From Candidatus Woesearchaeota archaeon (GTDB lineage: Archaea; Nanobdellota; Nanobdellia; Woesearchaeales; UBA9642), in contig BPGB01000007.1 in NCBI GenBank assembly GCA_026002815.1, positions 1-64,000 of the forward strand: a stretch of DNA of 64,000 bases, written 5' to 3'. Below are positions 37,894 to 46,710 of the stretch, piece after piece. Position 1 is the stretch's first letter; every line of letters starts with the position of its first letter. The notes beneath the pieces are model-generated. The model worked only from the letters and a program-made list of their open reading frames with translations. It ran no database searches and was not told the DNA's origin. Both the position numbers and the translations under genes were made by a program.

Positions 37894-38447
37894 AAAATAA
37901 AAAAAACAACAATCTTAAAAAAAATAATATAAAAAATAAGAAGACAACAAAAAATAATACAACAATTTCTAAGGAAAATCTTATAGAATATCCGACTATT
38001 TCTGGTTACTATTATATAATCATATTTCTTATATTAATAATATTAGACAGAATAACAAAAATATGGGCAATAACGCTCTCTGGAAATAAAAAAATTGATA
38101 TCGGAATAGTTGAGTTTATTTATATAACTAACACAGGAGCAGGGTTTAGCATTTTAGAAAATCAAAACACATTGTTATCATGGATAGCGGTTATTGCAAT
38201 AGGCCTATTAATATATTTCTATGATAAATTTCCAAAAGCTGGTTTCTTAATGATATTATCTGGAATAATAGGGAACCTTATTGATAGAATATTATATGGG
38301 TATGTTATAGATTTTATTAATTTAAAATTTTGGCCGGTATTTAATATGGCTGATTCTTTAATATTCATAGGGGTTTTTTATACAATAATATATTGGATAA
38401 TTAATGATAGATCAAACAAAAAAAACAAAAAATCTAAAAAAAGGTAA
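37884..38447 (+). CDS. lspA: Signal peptidase II-like protein (LspA)
   Basis: 187 residues. An Asn/Lys-rich head of about 40 residues precedes four membrane segments. The catalytic motifs are NTGAGFSI (residue 83 region), GNLIDR with YGYVIDFI, and FNMADSLI, giving the paired Asp of LspA. In bacteria the enzyme cleaves diacylglyceryl-prolipoproteins. Archaea lack the usual Lgt lipidation pathway as known in bacteria, so its substrate here is unclear. Its start overlaps the preceding gene by 10 bases. Confidence 0.87.
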   Translation: MVLKNKKNNNLKKNNIKNKKTTKNNTTISKENLIEYPTISGYYYIIIFLILIILDRITKIWAITLSGNKKIDIGIVEFIYITNTGAGFSILENQNTLLSWIAVIAIGLLIYFYDKFPKAGFLMILSGIIGNLIDRILYGYVIDFINLKFWPVFNMADSLIFIGVFYTIIYWIINDRSNKKNKKSKKR

Positions 38448-38622
38448 AAAATAATTAATACTTCTAAAAGATAATTAATACTTCTGGAATCATAAATAAT
38501 AGGAACCATAACTAAATAATCTTAAAAGTTAAGGGAACAAAAATAAATCAATTAAATATTCAGAATAACATATTAATTTTCAGAATAATATAATAAATTT
38601 TCAGAATAACATAATTAAATGT

Positions 38623-38976
38623 TCAGAATTCCTCTAAATCTTGAAGATTGTCGAGATAACCGTTATTTTTAAGCCAATTGACCTGTGTTGGTCTATATTT
38701 AAAAACAATATCTCCTTTTTCATCACCATCAAATTCCCATGGTTCTATCAATAAAACATCGTTTTCCCTAACCCATAGTTTTCTTTTCAATCTACCGGGT
38801 ATCCTGCAATTTCGGGTTTTACCATCTAGACATCTCACCTTGCATCTACTTCCACCTAACCTTTGCTCTAATATTCCTATAACCTCTCTTCCTTTTGGAA
38901 CTCTAACTCTTACAAACTCCTCTTCATTGTTCTCTTCGTTATTATTCTCTTTTTCAATATCATCTTCAAATGCCAT
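38623..38976 (-). CDS. Translation initiation factor aIF1A
   Basis: OB-fold factor that promotes initiator tRNA binding. From ATG 38976 it is 117 residues: an acidic head ([20 protein letters not shown]), the OB core ([40 protein letters not shown]) and the tail. A TATA box (GTTTTTAAAGTA at 38996-39007) lies about 25 bp upstream, so the longer frame to 39024 would begin upstream of the transcript. The gene is probably leaderless or nearly so. Confidence 0.95.
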   Translation of the reverse strand: MAFEDDIEKENNNEENNEEEFVRVRVPKGREVIGILEQRLGGSRCKVRCLDGKTRNCRIPGRLKRKLWVRENDVLLIEPWEFDGDEKGDIVFKYRPTQVNWLKNNGYLDNLQDLEEF

Positions 38977-38995
38977 CGCTCTGGAAAATGTCGAA

Positions 38996-39007
38996 TACTT
39001 TAAAAAC
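38996..39007 (-). promoter_or_regulatory. TATA box of the aIF1A gene
   Basis: GTTTTTAAAGTA, minus strand, about 25 bases before the ATG at 38976. It decides against the upstream in-frame start. Confidence 0.55.
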
Positions 39008-39178
39008 TTTATTATTAAATACAATTAATTATATTAAGATTCATTAAAATTTATCACGACTCCTCACAATTTAGCAGAGAATTAAGCGATTAAATTTAAT
39101 AATAGTATATTCAATAATATTAGAAAATTAATAATATTAAAAAACTAATATTTTTAAATAAAGAAATTATCCTAAAAC

Positions 39179-39688
39179 ATGATGAAAAGAAAAAATAATA
39201 ATACTTTGGATTATTCAATTCCTATTAGTAAAGAAGAAGCAAGTTTTTGGAAAAGAACTTTAGCTTTCTTATTTGACATAATGATAATCAATATTATTAT
39301 TGCTTGGCCATTCCAATCAATATTTATGAAATACGCTCTCACGGATATATCCATTGATTCAATAATTCCAGCTAAATTATATCTAACTATAATAATTATA
39401 TTCCTGTTAGCATTGCTTTATTTTACATTTCTAGAATACTACATTGAACAAACTCCGGGTCAAATCATGATGAACATAAAAAGTATTTCTATTGATGGAA
39501 AGATGACTTTTTGGAAAGCATTGTTCAGAAATATATTTATACTACCTTTTTTTCCTTTTTACATTCTTTGGATTATTGAACCATTATATTTAGCATTTTA
39601 CAATCAAAGATTGCTTGAAAAATGGACTGGTACAAAGACTATCAATATACATCATAATATTAAATATAATCTAAAAAAAGTTGAATAA
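39179..39688 (+). CDS. RDD family membrane protein
   Basis: 169 residues with the RDD fold. FWKRTLAFLFDIMIINIII carries the Arg and Asp of the first helix. Two more membrane segments follow, with QTPGQIMMNIKSI between helices and LYLAFYNQRLLEKWTGTKTI at the C-terminus. The family's function is varied (transport or regulation); the substrate is unknown. It lies 38 bp upstream of sppA and is likely co-transcribed with it. Confidence 0.83.
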   Translation: MMKRKNNNTLDYSIPISKEEASFWKRTLAFLFDIMIINIIIAWPFQSIFMKYALTDISIDSIIPAKLYLTIIIIFLLALLYFTFLEYYIEQTPGQIMMNIKSISIDGKMTFWKALFRNIFILPFFPFYILWIIEPLYLAFYNQRLLEKWTGTKTINIHHNIKYNLKKVE

Positions 39689-39725
39689 TTTACAACATGA
39701 AAACTAATTATTAAAAGGTGAAACT

Positions 39726-40643
39726 ATGAAACAGGATAAAAAAAAACTATTGATTATGTTCACAATATTAGCGTCTTTGTTATTTTTTAGTATGATAATA
39801 TCAAGAGTAATAGACTCTGACGATGACATTTATCAATATAATACAGCAATAATATCAATAAGAGGCCCCATAACGATAGATCCTGATTCAGGATTATTTT
39901 CTGAAACTACAACAAGTTCAACAGAGGTTATTGGTCTCATAGATAAAACGACAAAAAACCCAAACGTTAAAGCAATAATATTTGAGATAAACAGTCCTGG
40001 CGGTTCACCTGTAGCAACTGATGAAATAGCGACAAAGATAAAAGAATTAAAAGAAAAGAATATAACAACTGTTGCATGGGTTAGAGAATCAGGCCTTTCT
40101 GGTGCATATTGGATTGCAAGCGCCACTGAACATATAGTTGCTAATAGAATGAGCGTTGTTGGTTCTATTGGTGTTTTTGGTTCATATATAGAATGGTATG
40201 GTTTAATGAATAAATATAATGTAACTTATAAAAGACTTGTAGCAGGAGAATATAAGGACACAGGCATACCTTATAGGCCGTTGAGTGAAAAAGAAGAACT
40301 ATACATTCAAACAAAACTTGATAAGTTACATGATTATTTCATAAGAGCAGTGGCAGAAAACAGGAATATGAGTTACTCAGAAGTGAAACTTCTTGCTACG
40401 GGAGAAATATTCTTAGGAGCAGAAGCTATAGATAATAAACTAGTTGATGAATTAGGCTCAGAAAAAGAAGTTCTAAAATATGTTGAATCAATAATAAAGG
40501 AAAAAGCAATAACTAAGACTATTTCAACAAAAAAATCTTTTATAGAACGATTAATGGAAGCAATGAACAAGAATTCTTTTTACATTGGTCAGGGAATAGG
40601 GCAGTCATTAATAAAAAACGATGGAATAAAAATAACAACTTAG
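39726..40643 (+). CDS. sppA: Signal peptide peptidase SppA-like (S49)
   Basis: 305 residues. One N-terminal membrane helix (residues 8-28) anchors a ClpP-like serine protease domain: INSPGGSPVATDEIA, then SGLSGAYWIASATEHI containing the Ser nucleophile near residue 131, and YKDTGIPYRPLSEKEE with the downstream Lys near residue 180. It degrades cleaved signal peptides or membrane proteins. It is preceded by AAGGTGA and clusters with RDD and near LspA, so this stretch is rich in membrane-protein processing functions. Confidence 0.93.
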   Translation: MKQDKKKLLIMFTILASLLFFSMIISRVIDSDDDIYQYNTAIISIRGPITIDPDSGLFSETTTSSTEVIGLIDKTTKNPNVKAIIFEINSPGGSPVATDEIATKIKELKEKNITTVAWVRESGLSGAYWIASATEHIVANRMSVVGSIGVFGSYIEWYGLMNKYNVTYKRLVAGEYKDTGIPYRPLSEKEELYIQTKLDKLHDYFIRAVAENRNMSYSEVKLLATGEIFLGAEAIDNKLVDELGSEKEVLKYVESIIKEKAITKTISTKKSFIERLMEAMNKNSFYIGQGIGQSLIKNDGIKITT

Positions 40644-40783
40644 TAAAAAAGTAATAACAATTTAATAAAAATATGATTGAATACTTTCAGTTAAACATGT
40701 TTTAAAACAAAAGCAATAACCTATACAATATTAAAAAAATAACCTCTTAAGGAAAAATTAAAAAATTTAAAATAAAAGCGCAA

Positions 40784-41011
40784 ATGACATTAAAAGATTC
40801 ATTGAAAGAATTAGAAATAAAAGAAAAGATTAATTTAAAGAGAGAGGTAAAAAAGGAATTAACAAAAATAAAGAAAGAAAAAAAATACAAATGTATAATA
40901 TGTATGGAAGAATCAGATTATTATCTTAAAGGAACAAACGATTACTATTGTAAAAAATGTGCATTAGAACACTTCTCTAATCTTGGACATCTAAAAAAGA
41001 TTAGAAGATAA
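40784..41011 (+). CDS. Small zinc-ribbon protein
   Basis: 75 residues. A Lys/Glu-rich helix (residues 1-33) precedes one zinc-ribbon with CIICMEE and CKKCALEHF. No family is recognised. No Shine-Dalgarno is obvious; a TATA-like stretch (TTTAAAATAAA) about 20 bp upstream suggests a leaderless transcript. Confidence 0.7.
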   Translation: MTLKDSLKELEIKEKINLKREVKKELTKIKKEKKYKCIICMEESDYYLKGTNDYYCKKCALEHFSNLGHLKKIRR

Positions 41012-41145
41012 AAAATATAGAAGATAAGTCAATATAGAAATAAAATATATAAAACAAAATATATAAAATAAAAATATTAAATACTTAAAAGATAATAAAA
41101 AATTAAAATTCTACATATAATAAAATATACCTATAATAAAATAAT

Positions 41146-43056
41146 CTATATATATGGTACATCCTCATCGGATTTTATACCATAAATAATCACATAATTC
41201 CATAAAAATCTTCTCTTTCTTAGAACATGTACTGAAAATCCTGCACTTCTAAATATTTTTTCTATTTCCTTATTATCGCTTAACCATTTAACGTTTGGAA
41301 TGAACCAGAAAAAATCAACATATTCTACCATACATATCTTTCCATGCCTCGGAAGAATTTTATTTATCTCCTTCAAAACCTTTTTTATATCTTGAACATA
41401 ACTTAACATTCCAACCGAGAACACCATATCTACATTCTTTATACTAGGGTGTATCCTATTAACTTGATGCTCATCATGTATTATTTCCACATTTTCAAAT
41501 TTTCTTCTTCTAAGTCTTTTCTTAAGTATTTCGATATTATTTCTGCTAAAATCTGTTGCAATTACTTTCCCTCTTGGACCTACCGCTTCTGCCAAGTGCA
41601 ACGTTAAAGTACCTACTCCAGAGCCATATTCAAGAATTATTTTATCTTCCATATCCTCAAAGTATGACAATAATTCTCTGCGAAACTTTTTTGGAAAGTT
41701 AAAATTTTCAAAAAGCAATTCTAAGTTTGAAAAGAAATCTGCTATTTTATTAACACTTTCAGGATCATAATAAACTATTAGTATTAAAAATATAGGTATA
41801 CCAAACAATATCAAACTTAATCCTACTTTTAATAGGTTAATGCTATTATAATTGTTTAATGACCACAACACAACGACAGAGATATATATTAAAGAAACAA
41901 TAACAGGACCTATTTTTCCAAACCACACCTTAAATGGACGCGGGTGATTAGGATTCTTAAATCTCAATACAGTGACAGACATAATAACAGTTATATACAT
42001 TAGAAGCGCCAGTGGAACCAATAGGCTCAATAAATAAGTGTAACTTCCAAAACCGATAATTATCACTCCAATACTTACTAATGATTGAAAGAGTATAGCC
42101 TTGTAAGGTGTCTGATATTTTGGATGTATCTCTGATAATTGCTCTATAAAAAATTTATCCCTGGCTAATCCTAATAATAGTCTTGGACTACCAATCAATC
42201 CTCCGGCCGCCGAACCTATTAATGCTAATGCTATTCCTATGCTTACGATTCCTGAAATCTGGCTATTGAAAAGTCTAGATGTAAATTCTGATATTGGTGT
42301 GCTTATTGAAGATAATTCTTGCCAAGGGATCACTCCAAGCATTATTGTAGCTAACAATATTCCGAATATGCTCACAAAAACACTGCTAAAAAGTAATGCT
42401 TTAGGTATTATCTTTTCCGGATTCTTCGTTTCCTCAGCCATGAACGTTGCATTTTCCCATCCAAAAAACGTCTCAACTATAAAGAATATCGCAACTAGTA
42501 TCATAATTTTTGGAGTTGAAAAGAAAGGAATATAGTTATCAACATTTAACTTTGTTAAGCCGAATATTATAAAACTTAATAATAACACTATTATTATTGT
42601 AGCAAATATTCCAAGCATTGCTGCAATCCTATTTGTTCCCAAATAAGCGAAATAATTAAGTAGAAGTATTATTCCAATTGATAAAAAAATTTTTATATCT
42701 GACCCAACTGTTGTGGGTAATACATAATCTAACGCAGCAACTATTAATAAAGAATTCATTATGTTTATAACAATCCAAGATGTCCATCCTATTAAAAAAC
42801 TTATTAATCCCTTACCATAAGCCTGTTTGGTAAACTCATATATTCCTCCTGCGCTAGGATACATACTTGTTAGTTCTCCGAAGCATGAACCTACATAAAT
42901 TGTTAATAATGAAAGTATTATCCATGATAATATTGATGCATTACCTGCTATTTGTGCAGCAATAGATATTCCGAAGAATAATCCTGTACCTATCATTGCC
43001 GTTATTGTTATAGAAAAAACAGTCCAAAATCCTAGATTCCTCTTTAATTCTGCCAT
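41146..43056 (-). CDS. Amino-acid permease fused to a SAM-dependent methyltransferase
   Basis: 636 residues with two clear parts. Residues 1-425 are an APC-superfamily amino-acid transporter with twelve hydrophobic segments (GTGLFFGISIAAQ at helix 1, ENATFMAEETKNPEKIIPKA, GLARDKFF). Residues 440-625 are a class I methyltransferase: motif I LEYGSGVGTLTLHLAEAVGP, VIATDFSRNNIEILKKRL, and VFSVGMLSYVQDIKKVL. A short linker with no start-like sequence joins them, and the frame is unbroken. The methyltransferase would face the cytoplasm. Methyl acceptor and transported substrate are unknown. Confidence 0.9.
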   Translation of the reverse strand: MAELKRNLGFWTVFSITITAMIGTGLFFGISIAAQIAGNASILSWIILSLLTIYVGSCFGELTSMYPSAGGIYEFTKQAYGKGLISFLIGWTSWIVINIMNSLLIVAALDYVLPTTVGSDIKIFLSIGIILLLNYFAYLGTNRIAAMLGIFATIIIVLLLSFIIFGLTKLNVDNYIPFFSTPKIMILVAIFFIVETFFGWENATFMAEETKNPEKIIPKALLFSSVFVSIFGILLATIMLGVIPWQELSSISTPISEFTSRLFNSQISGIVSIGIALALIGSAAGGLIGSPRLLLGLARDKFFIEQLSEIHPKYQTPYKAILFQSLVSIGVIIIGFGSYTYLLSLLVPLALLMYITVIMSVTVLRFKNPNHPRPFKVWFGKIGPVIVSLIYISVVVLWSLNNYNSINLLKVGLSLILFGIPIFLILIVYYDPESVNKIADFFSNLELLFENFNFPKKFRRELLSYFEDMEDKIILEYGSGVGTLTLHLAEAVGPRGKVIATDFSRNNIEILKKRLRRRKFENVEIIHDEHQVNRIHPSIKNVDMVFSVGMLSYVQDIKKVLKEINKILPRHGKICMVEYVDFFWFIPNVKWLSDNKEIEKIFRSAGFSVHVLRKRRFLWNYVIIYGIKSDEDVPYI

Positions 43057-43177
43057 TCTATTTTTAATTTTAATTCATTATAAATTAATTTAAAAACAAC
43101 AACTCATAATAAAAATATTAGTATTATTTTAATAGTAGTAATAAATATTTTAATATGATTGATTAAATAATAATGAT

Positions 43178-43489
43178 ATGGCTCAAAAAACAATAAAAAA
43201 AATAACAAAGAAAACAACAAATAAATCATTTAAAAAGAAAAAACTTAAAGAAAATAAGTCTAAGCCAACTAGTAAGCAAGAAACAAAAGCACTATTTGAC
43301 AAACGATTATTTGAAAAGACGCCAGCAACAGATTATGATAAGATATTCGAAGAAAAACTTGCAGAACAATACAGATTATTTAGAAATCTAAAAGAGCACA
43401 GCTTACAAACTAAAAAGTTTGTTAGAATACTGGTCGTATTACTCTTGCTGATATTATTGTCAATTTTACTAATAAGTTTTTCATCATAA
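43178..43489 (+). CDS. Basic tail-anchored hypothetical protein
   Basis: 103 residues. The head is very Lys/Thr-rich (residues 1-35), a short helical segment follows, and a single C-terminal membrane helix (ILVVLLLLILLSILLISF) ends the protein. The cytoplasmic part is thus anchored by its tail. No homologous family is recognised. It is divergent from the permease fusion. Confidence 0.68.
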   Translation: MAQKTIKKITKKTTNKSFKKKKLKENKSKPTSKQETKALFDKRLFEKTPATDYDKIFEEKLAEQYRLFRNLKEHSLQTKKFVRILVVLLLLILLSILLISFSS

Positions 43490-43561
43490 AATTATATTAT
43501 AGAAAACAAGATAAAAACTGGTGTTATTTCTTCTAAGTAAATCTGTAAAAAAGAAATAAAA

Positions 43562-43987
43562 CTAAATCAAAAACAATAATGAATAAGAAACAATAAAACC
43601 TAGAACTATACCCGCAATAACCTGCTTAAAAGTATGCCCATTAACTACTTCTATGGTTTGTTGATTTGATTTCTCAAGCAGAATATTTAATTTTTCAGCT
43701 TGAATACCTACATTCCGTCTAAGAATAAATGCGTCAGATACAATTATTAAAGAAAAAACCATACTTACAAAAAAAGCACTTGAAAATCCCTCCTTAAAAT
43801 AAACTGAAAATGTTATTGCAGAAACCACAGCACTATGACTCGAAGGCATCCCTCCGTTCTTTAAACCTTCTTTAAAACTGAAAGTTCTTGATTTAAAATA
43901 AAACAAAAAACTCTTAATTAACACAGACATAATCCAAGATATTATGAATGATAAAAAATAGTAACTTAATAAAAAATCATCAAACAT
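43562..43987 (-). CDS. Divergent PAP2 family (DUF212) membrane protein
   Basis: 141 residues of the divergent PAP2/DUF212 family. FKEGLKNGGMPSSHSAVVSA matches the phosphatase-like loop, and NGHTFKQVIAGIVLG supplies the C-terminal His. Four or so membrane segments surround them. Possible activity on a lipid phosphate is inferred. It stands alone, with an A/T spacer and a candidate small RNA upstream. Confidence 0.87.
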   Translation of the reverse strand: MFDDFLLSYYFLSFIISWIMSVLIKSFLFYFKSRTFSFKEGLKNGGMPSSHSAVVSAITFSVYFKEGFSSAFFVSMVFSLIIVSDAFILRRNVGIQAEKLNILLEKSNQQTIEVVNGHTFKQVIAGIVLGFIVSYSLLFLI

Positions 43988-44039
43988 ATTACAAATAATA
44001 CACTATTCATTTATAAATATTTTTAATGATATGAGGTAT

Positions 44040-44140
44040 GTTGAAGGGGTGTTGAAAAAGCTTTGCAGCCAAATCTGAGTTTTTTCAAGAAACGTGCTAT
44101 TTGAAAAATAGACTTCACTATACTGACACAATAATTCTTC
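44040..44140 (+). ncRNA. Candidate two-hairpin small RNA ending in ACACAATAAT
   Basis: A GC-richer island in an otherwise A/T spacer. Hairpin 1 pairs TTGAAAAA (44052-44059) with TTTTTCAA (44081-44088). Hairpin 2 pairs CTATTT (44097-44102) with AAATAG (44106-44111). The downstream string ACACAATAAT (44126-44135) recurs at the end of the candidate RNA at 52763. A TATA box (TTTATAAATA, 44010-44019) lies about 25-30 bp upstream, though it is near-symmetric and could serve the gene on the other strand. An H/ACA-type guide is one reading; unproven. Confidence 0.4.
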
Positions 44141-44237
44141 TAATAAAAAACACTAAAAAATACAAAAAAACAAATATAAAAAAATCAATTACATATAAAT
44201 CAAATAATTTTTAAATAAAAAAACAATACGAGAATAT

Positions 44238-44969
44238 ATGAATGACAAAAAATATGATGTTTTATTAATACCTGGAAAATATAAAAAAAGAATAATAATC
44301 CCTAGTAAAATACTAAAAGAATTGCCTAATAAGCTAATGCTTTTTTCTTCAATACAATTTCTACATCAATTATCAGATATACAAAAACAATTGGAATCAC
44401 AAGGCAAAACGATAATTACATCTAAGTCAAGAAACTACCTATATGAAGGATTAATAACAGATAAAGGACAGCTTCTTGGATGTAATATGGAAAAATTTAC
44501 AGCAAAAGTAGAATTTGATGCATTTCTTTACATAGGCGACGGTGTCTTTCATCCAAAAGCCCTTCTTGTAAACAATGAAAAAAATGTATACTGTTACGAT
44601 CCTAAGATAGAAAAATTATCTGTCCTTGATAAAAAAATACATTTAGAATATTCAAAAAGAATAAAAGGTTCCAAACTAAAATTTTTGAATTCAAAAAACA
44701 TCGGAATATTAATGACAACAAAAATAGGACAAGGAAGCCCTAAGAGAGCAATGATGTTAAAAGAGAAAATAATGCAAAAATGGCCTGATAAGAAGATATT
44801 CTTATTCTACGCAAATGAGATAAATTTCTCTGAACTTGAAAACTTTAATTTTATAGATATATACATTAATGTTGCCTGTTCTAGAATTGGTCATGATGAT
44901 TTCTCAAGAAGCGAAAAAACAATAATAAATATTTCAGATGTGGAATCGCTAATAAAAGAATTTCAATAA
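44238..44969 (+). CDS. Dph2-like diphthamide protein lacking the first domain
   Basis: Archaeal Dph2 is a radical-SAM-like 4Fe-4S enzyme that starts diphthamide synthesis on elongation factor 2. It normally has three similar domains, each giving one cluster Cys. This 243-residue protein aligns only to domains 2 and 3: GQLLGCNMEKF with DAFLYIGDGVFHP, then KIGQGSPKRAMM and NVACSRIGHDDF. The first domain and its Cys are absent, and the spacer upstream shows no coding potential in any frame. Either a homologue elsewhere completes it or it has another role. Confidence 0.82.
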   Translation: MNDKKYDVLLIPGKYKKRIIIPSKILKELPNKLMLFSSIQFLHQLSDIQKQLESQGKTIITSKSRNYLYEGLITDKGQLLGCNMEKFTAKVEFDAFLYIGDGVFHPKALLVNNEKNVYCYDPKIEKLSVLDKKIHLEYSKRIKGSKLKFLNSKNIGILMTTKIGQGSPKRAMMLKEKIMQKWPDKKIFLFYANEINFSELENFNFIDIYINVACSRIGHDDFSRSEKTIINISDVESLIKEFQ

Positions 44970-45096
44970 TAAAATATCTTTAATAATGAACATTAATAGT
45001 ATATATAATAAGAAATAATTTAATAAAAACTAATAATGTAATAATAACTAATAATTTAATATAAATGTTAAAATACAATCATTTAATAAATCAAAT

Positions 45097-45600
45097 TTAA
45101 TTAATAGATAATAACTCATGAAATTCCTTATAAACAGAGATCCCATATTTTTTCAAATATTCTTCCAATTTAACAGTAAATAAGTGATGCTTGTCCTTGG
45201 TCAAAACTATTGAACGAGTACGTATTGCCGTTGCTATCAAAACACCATCAGACATATCTTTTACATCATTTAAAAGTTCAGGGTCTGTATCAAATATAAA
45301 AGACCTCTCTTTATCTAATTCCCCCGGAGTTACATTTACATCTATTATTGTTATAGGATATCTTTTCAAAAATTTTCTCGCATACTCTCTTACTCTCTCA
45401 TCAATAGAATGTTCCTTAAATAGAAACTCTTGAACATTAAAACTAGTCATTGCAACATTCCAAGAAATCATTAACTCCCTTAATTTTTTCTCATTTTTAT
45501 TTTGAAAAGTATGTATGAAAAAACAAGTATCTAATAATACTTGATTATTTGATAAATCATAAATACCTTTATGTGGTAAAACCTCAAATAGTTCTCTCAT
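45097..45600 (-). CDS. PIN-domain ribonuclease-like protein
   Basis: 167 residues. The acidic PIN residues are LLDTCFF (residue 24), the EFLFKE Glu (residue 58), DMSDGVLIATAI (residue 118) and LTKDKHHLF. No zinc ribbon of the Nob1 type and no adjacent antitoxin are visible, so it is not an obvious VapBC toxin. It is encoded upstream of nothing similar; cbf5 lies 63 bp further upstream on the same strand. An RNA-processing role is likely but unspecified. Confidence 0.8.
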   Translation of the reverse strand: MRELFEVLPHKGIYDLSNNQVLLDTCFFIHTFQNKNEKKLRELMISWNVAMTSFNVQEFLFKEHSIDERVREYARKFLKRYPITIIDVNVTPGELDKERSFIFDTDPELLNDVKDMSDGVLIATAIRTRSIVLTKDKHHLFTVKLEEYLKKYGISVYKEFHELLSIN

Positions 45601-45663
45601 TTAAATCACGTCATTGTTTTAATTAATTGAACAGTAAGCATTGTAATTGCTAAATATTATTTA

Positions 45664-46674
45664 CTAAATATTATAATCAATTTTATCAATTCTAGGATAT
45701 AAATCAGGATTCATAAAAACTTGTTCAGTTTTTACAACTATTCCTTTTTCATCTCTTAATATTTGCTCCGCGTTCATCAACGATTTTCCAACCAATATTA
45801 ATTCTTCTTTAAGAGTCATTACTGCAACAACATCATCTTTGATAATTGACCTTTCAAAACGTACAATTCCGGGTATTTTTAAAAATGCGCCATGACATAA
45901 ACTATTTACTGTTGTATCCATAACATATATTTTCTTTAAATGATTTATACCTGTCTCGGGAGGCATTAGTATTTTTCTCAAATAAGAATCGTCATTCTCA
46001 TTTTTATAATAATAATATGCATCCTTTAAATCAGTTAATGTCGTTAGATTCGATTCATTAAACGGTCCGGCTTTTGTTCTTCTTAATTCAACCATGTGCG
46101 CATTAGTGCCTAGTAATAATCCAAAATCATGAACCCACTTTCTTATATATGTTCCTGCCTGTGTTCCTATTCTGAATAAAACATCTCTTCCTTGAATATC
46201 TATTATATCAACATAATAAACAGTCCTTTCTCTAATTTCTCTTTTTACTGCTGACTTAACAGGCGGAAGTTGTTTAAGTTTTCCAGTAAATTTTTTCATC
46301 TCATATATGATCTTATTCCTATCAACATCATCATGTATATGCATTAAACAAACATATTCTTTTCCTGCAGTTAATAACCATTGCATTATTCTTGTTGCTT
46401 TGTTTAATCCTATAGGAAGAACCCCTGTTACTCCTGGATCTAATGTTCCAGAATGCCCCGCCTTTTCTCTCTCAAGGATATCCTTTACTAGCGCTGAAAC
46501 TTGATGACTTGTTATCCCAGAAGGTTTATCAATATTTAGTATTGAATAATTAAGTAACTCTTCGGTACTTCTTTCCTCTGGACGTTTGCCAAATCTTCCT
46601 GATGAAGAATAATCTTTCTTGACAACTAGTTCCCTGTCAAGTTTCTCAAAAGGAAGATGATTCTCTGCTTTCAT
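45664..46674 (-). CDS. cbf5: tRNA/rRNA pseudouridine synthase Cbf5
   Basis: Catalytic subunit of the H/ACA RNP. NIDKPSGITSHQVSALVKDI and GHSGTLDPGVTGVLPIG with the catalytic Asp (about residue 79) are present, along with ELRRTKAGPF and a PUA domain in the last 85 residues (GAFLKIPGIVRFERSIIKDD). 336 residues, full length. Its partner Nop10 is in this window at 19988, and the ribosomal context agrees. Confidence 0.97.
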   Translation of the reverse strand: MKAENHLPFEKLDRELVVKKDYSSSGRFGKRPEERSTEELLNYSILNIDKPSGITSHQVSALVKDILEREKAGHSGTLDPGVTGVLPIGLNKATRIMQWLLTAGKEYVCLMHIHDDVDRNKIIYEMKKFTGKLKQLPPVKSAVKREIRERTVYYVDIIDIQGRDVLFRIGTQAGTYIRKWVHDFGLLLGTNAHMVELRRTKAGPFNESNLTTLTDLKDAYYYYKNENDDSYLRKILMPPETGINHLKKIYVMDTTVNSLCHGAFLKIPGIVRFERSIIKDDVVAVMTLKEELILVGKSLMNAEQILRDEKGIVVKTEQVFMNPDLYPRIDKIDYNI

Positions 46675-46710
46675 TTCAGTAACAACTCGCAGGGCGGTTT
46701 TAATTCTTTT

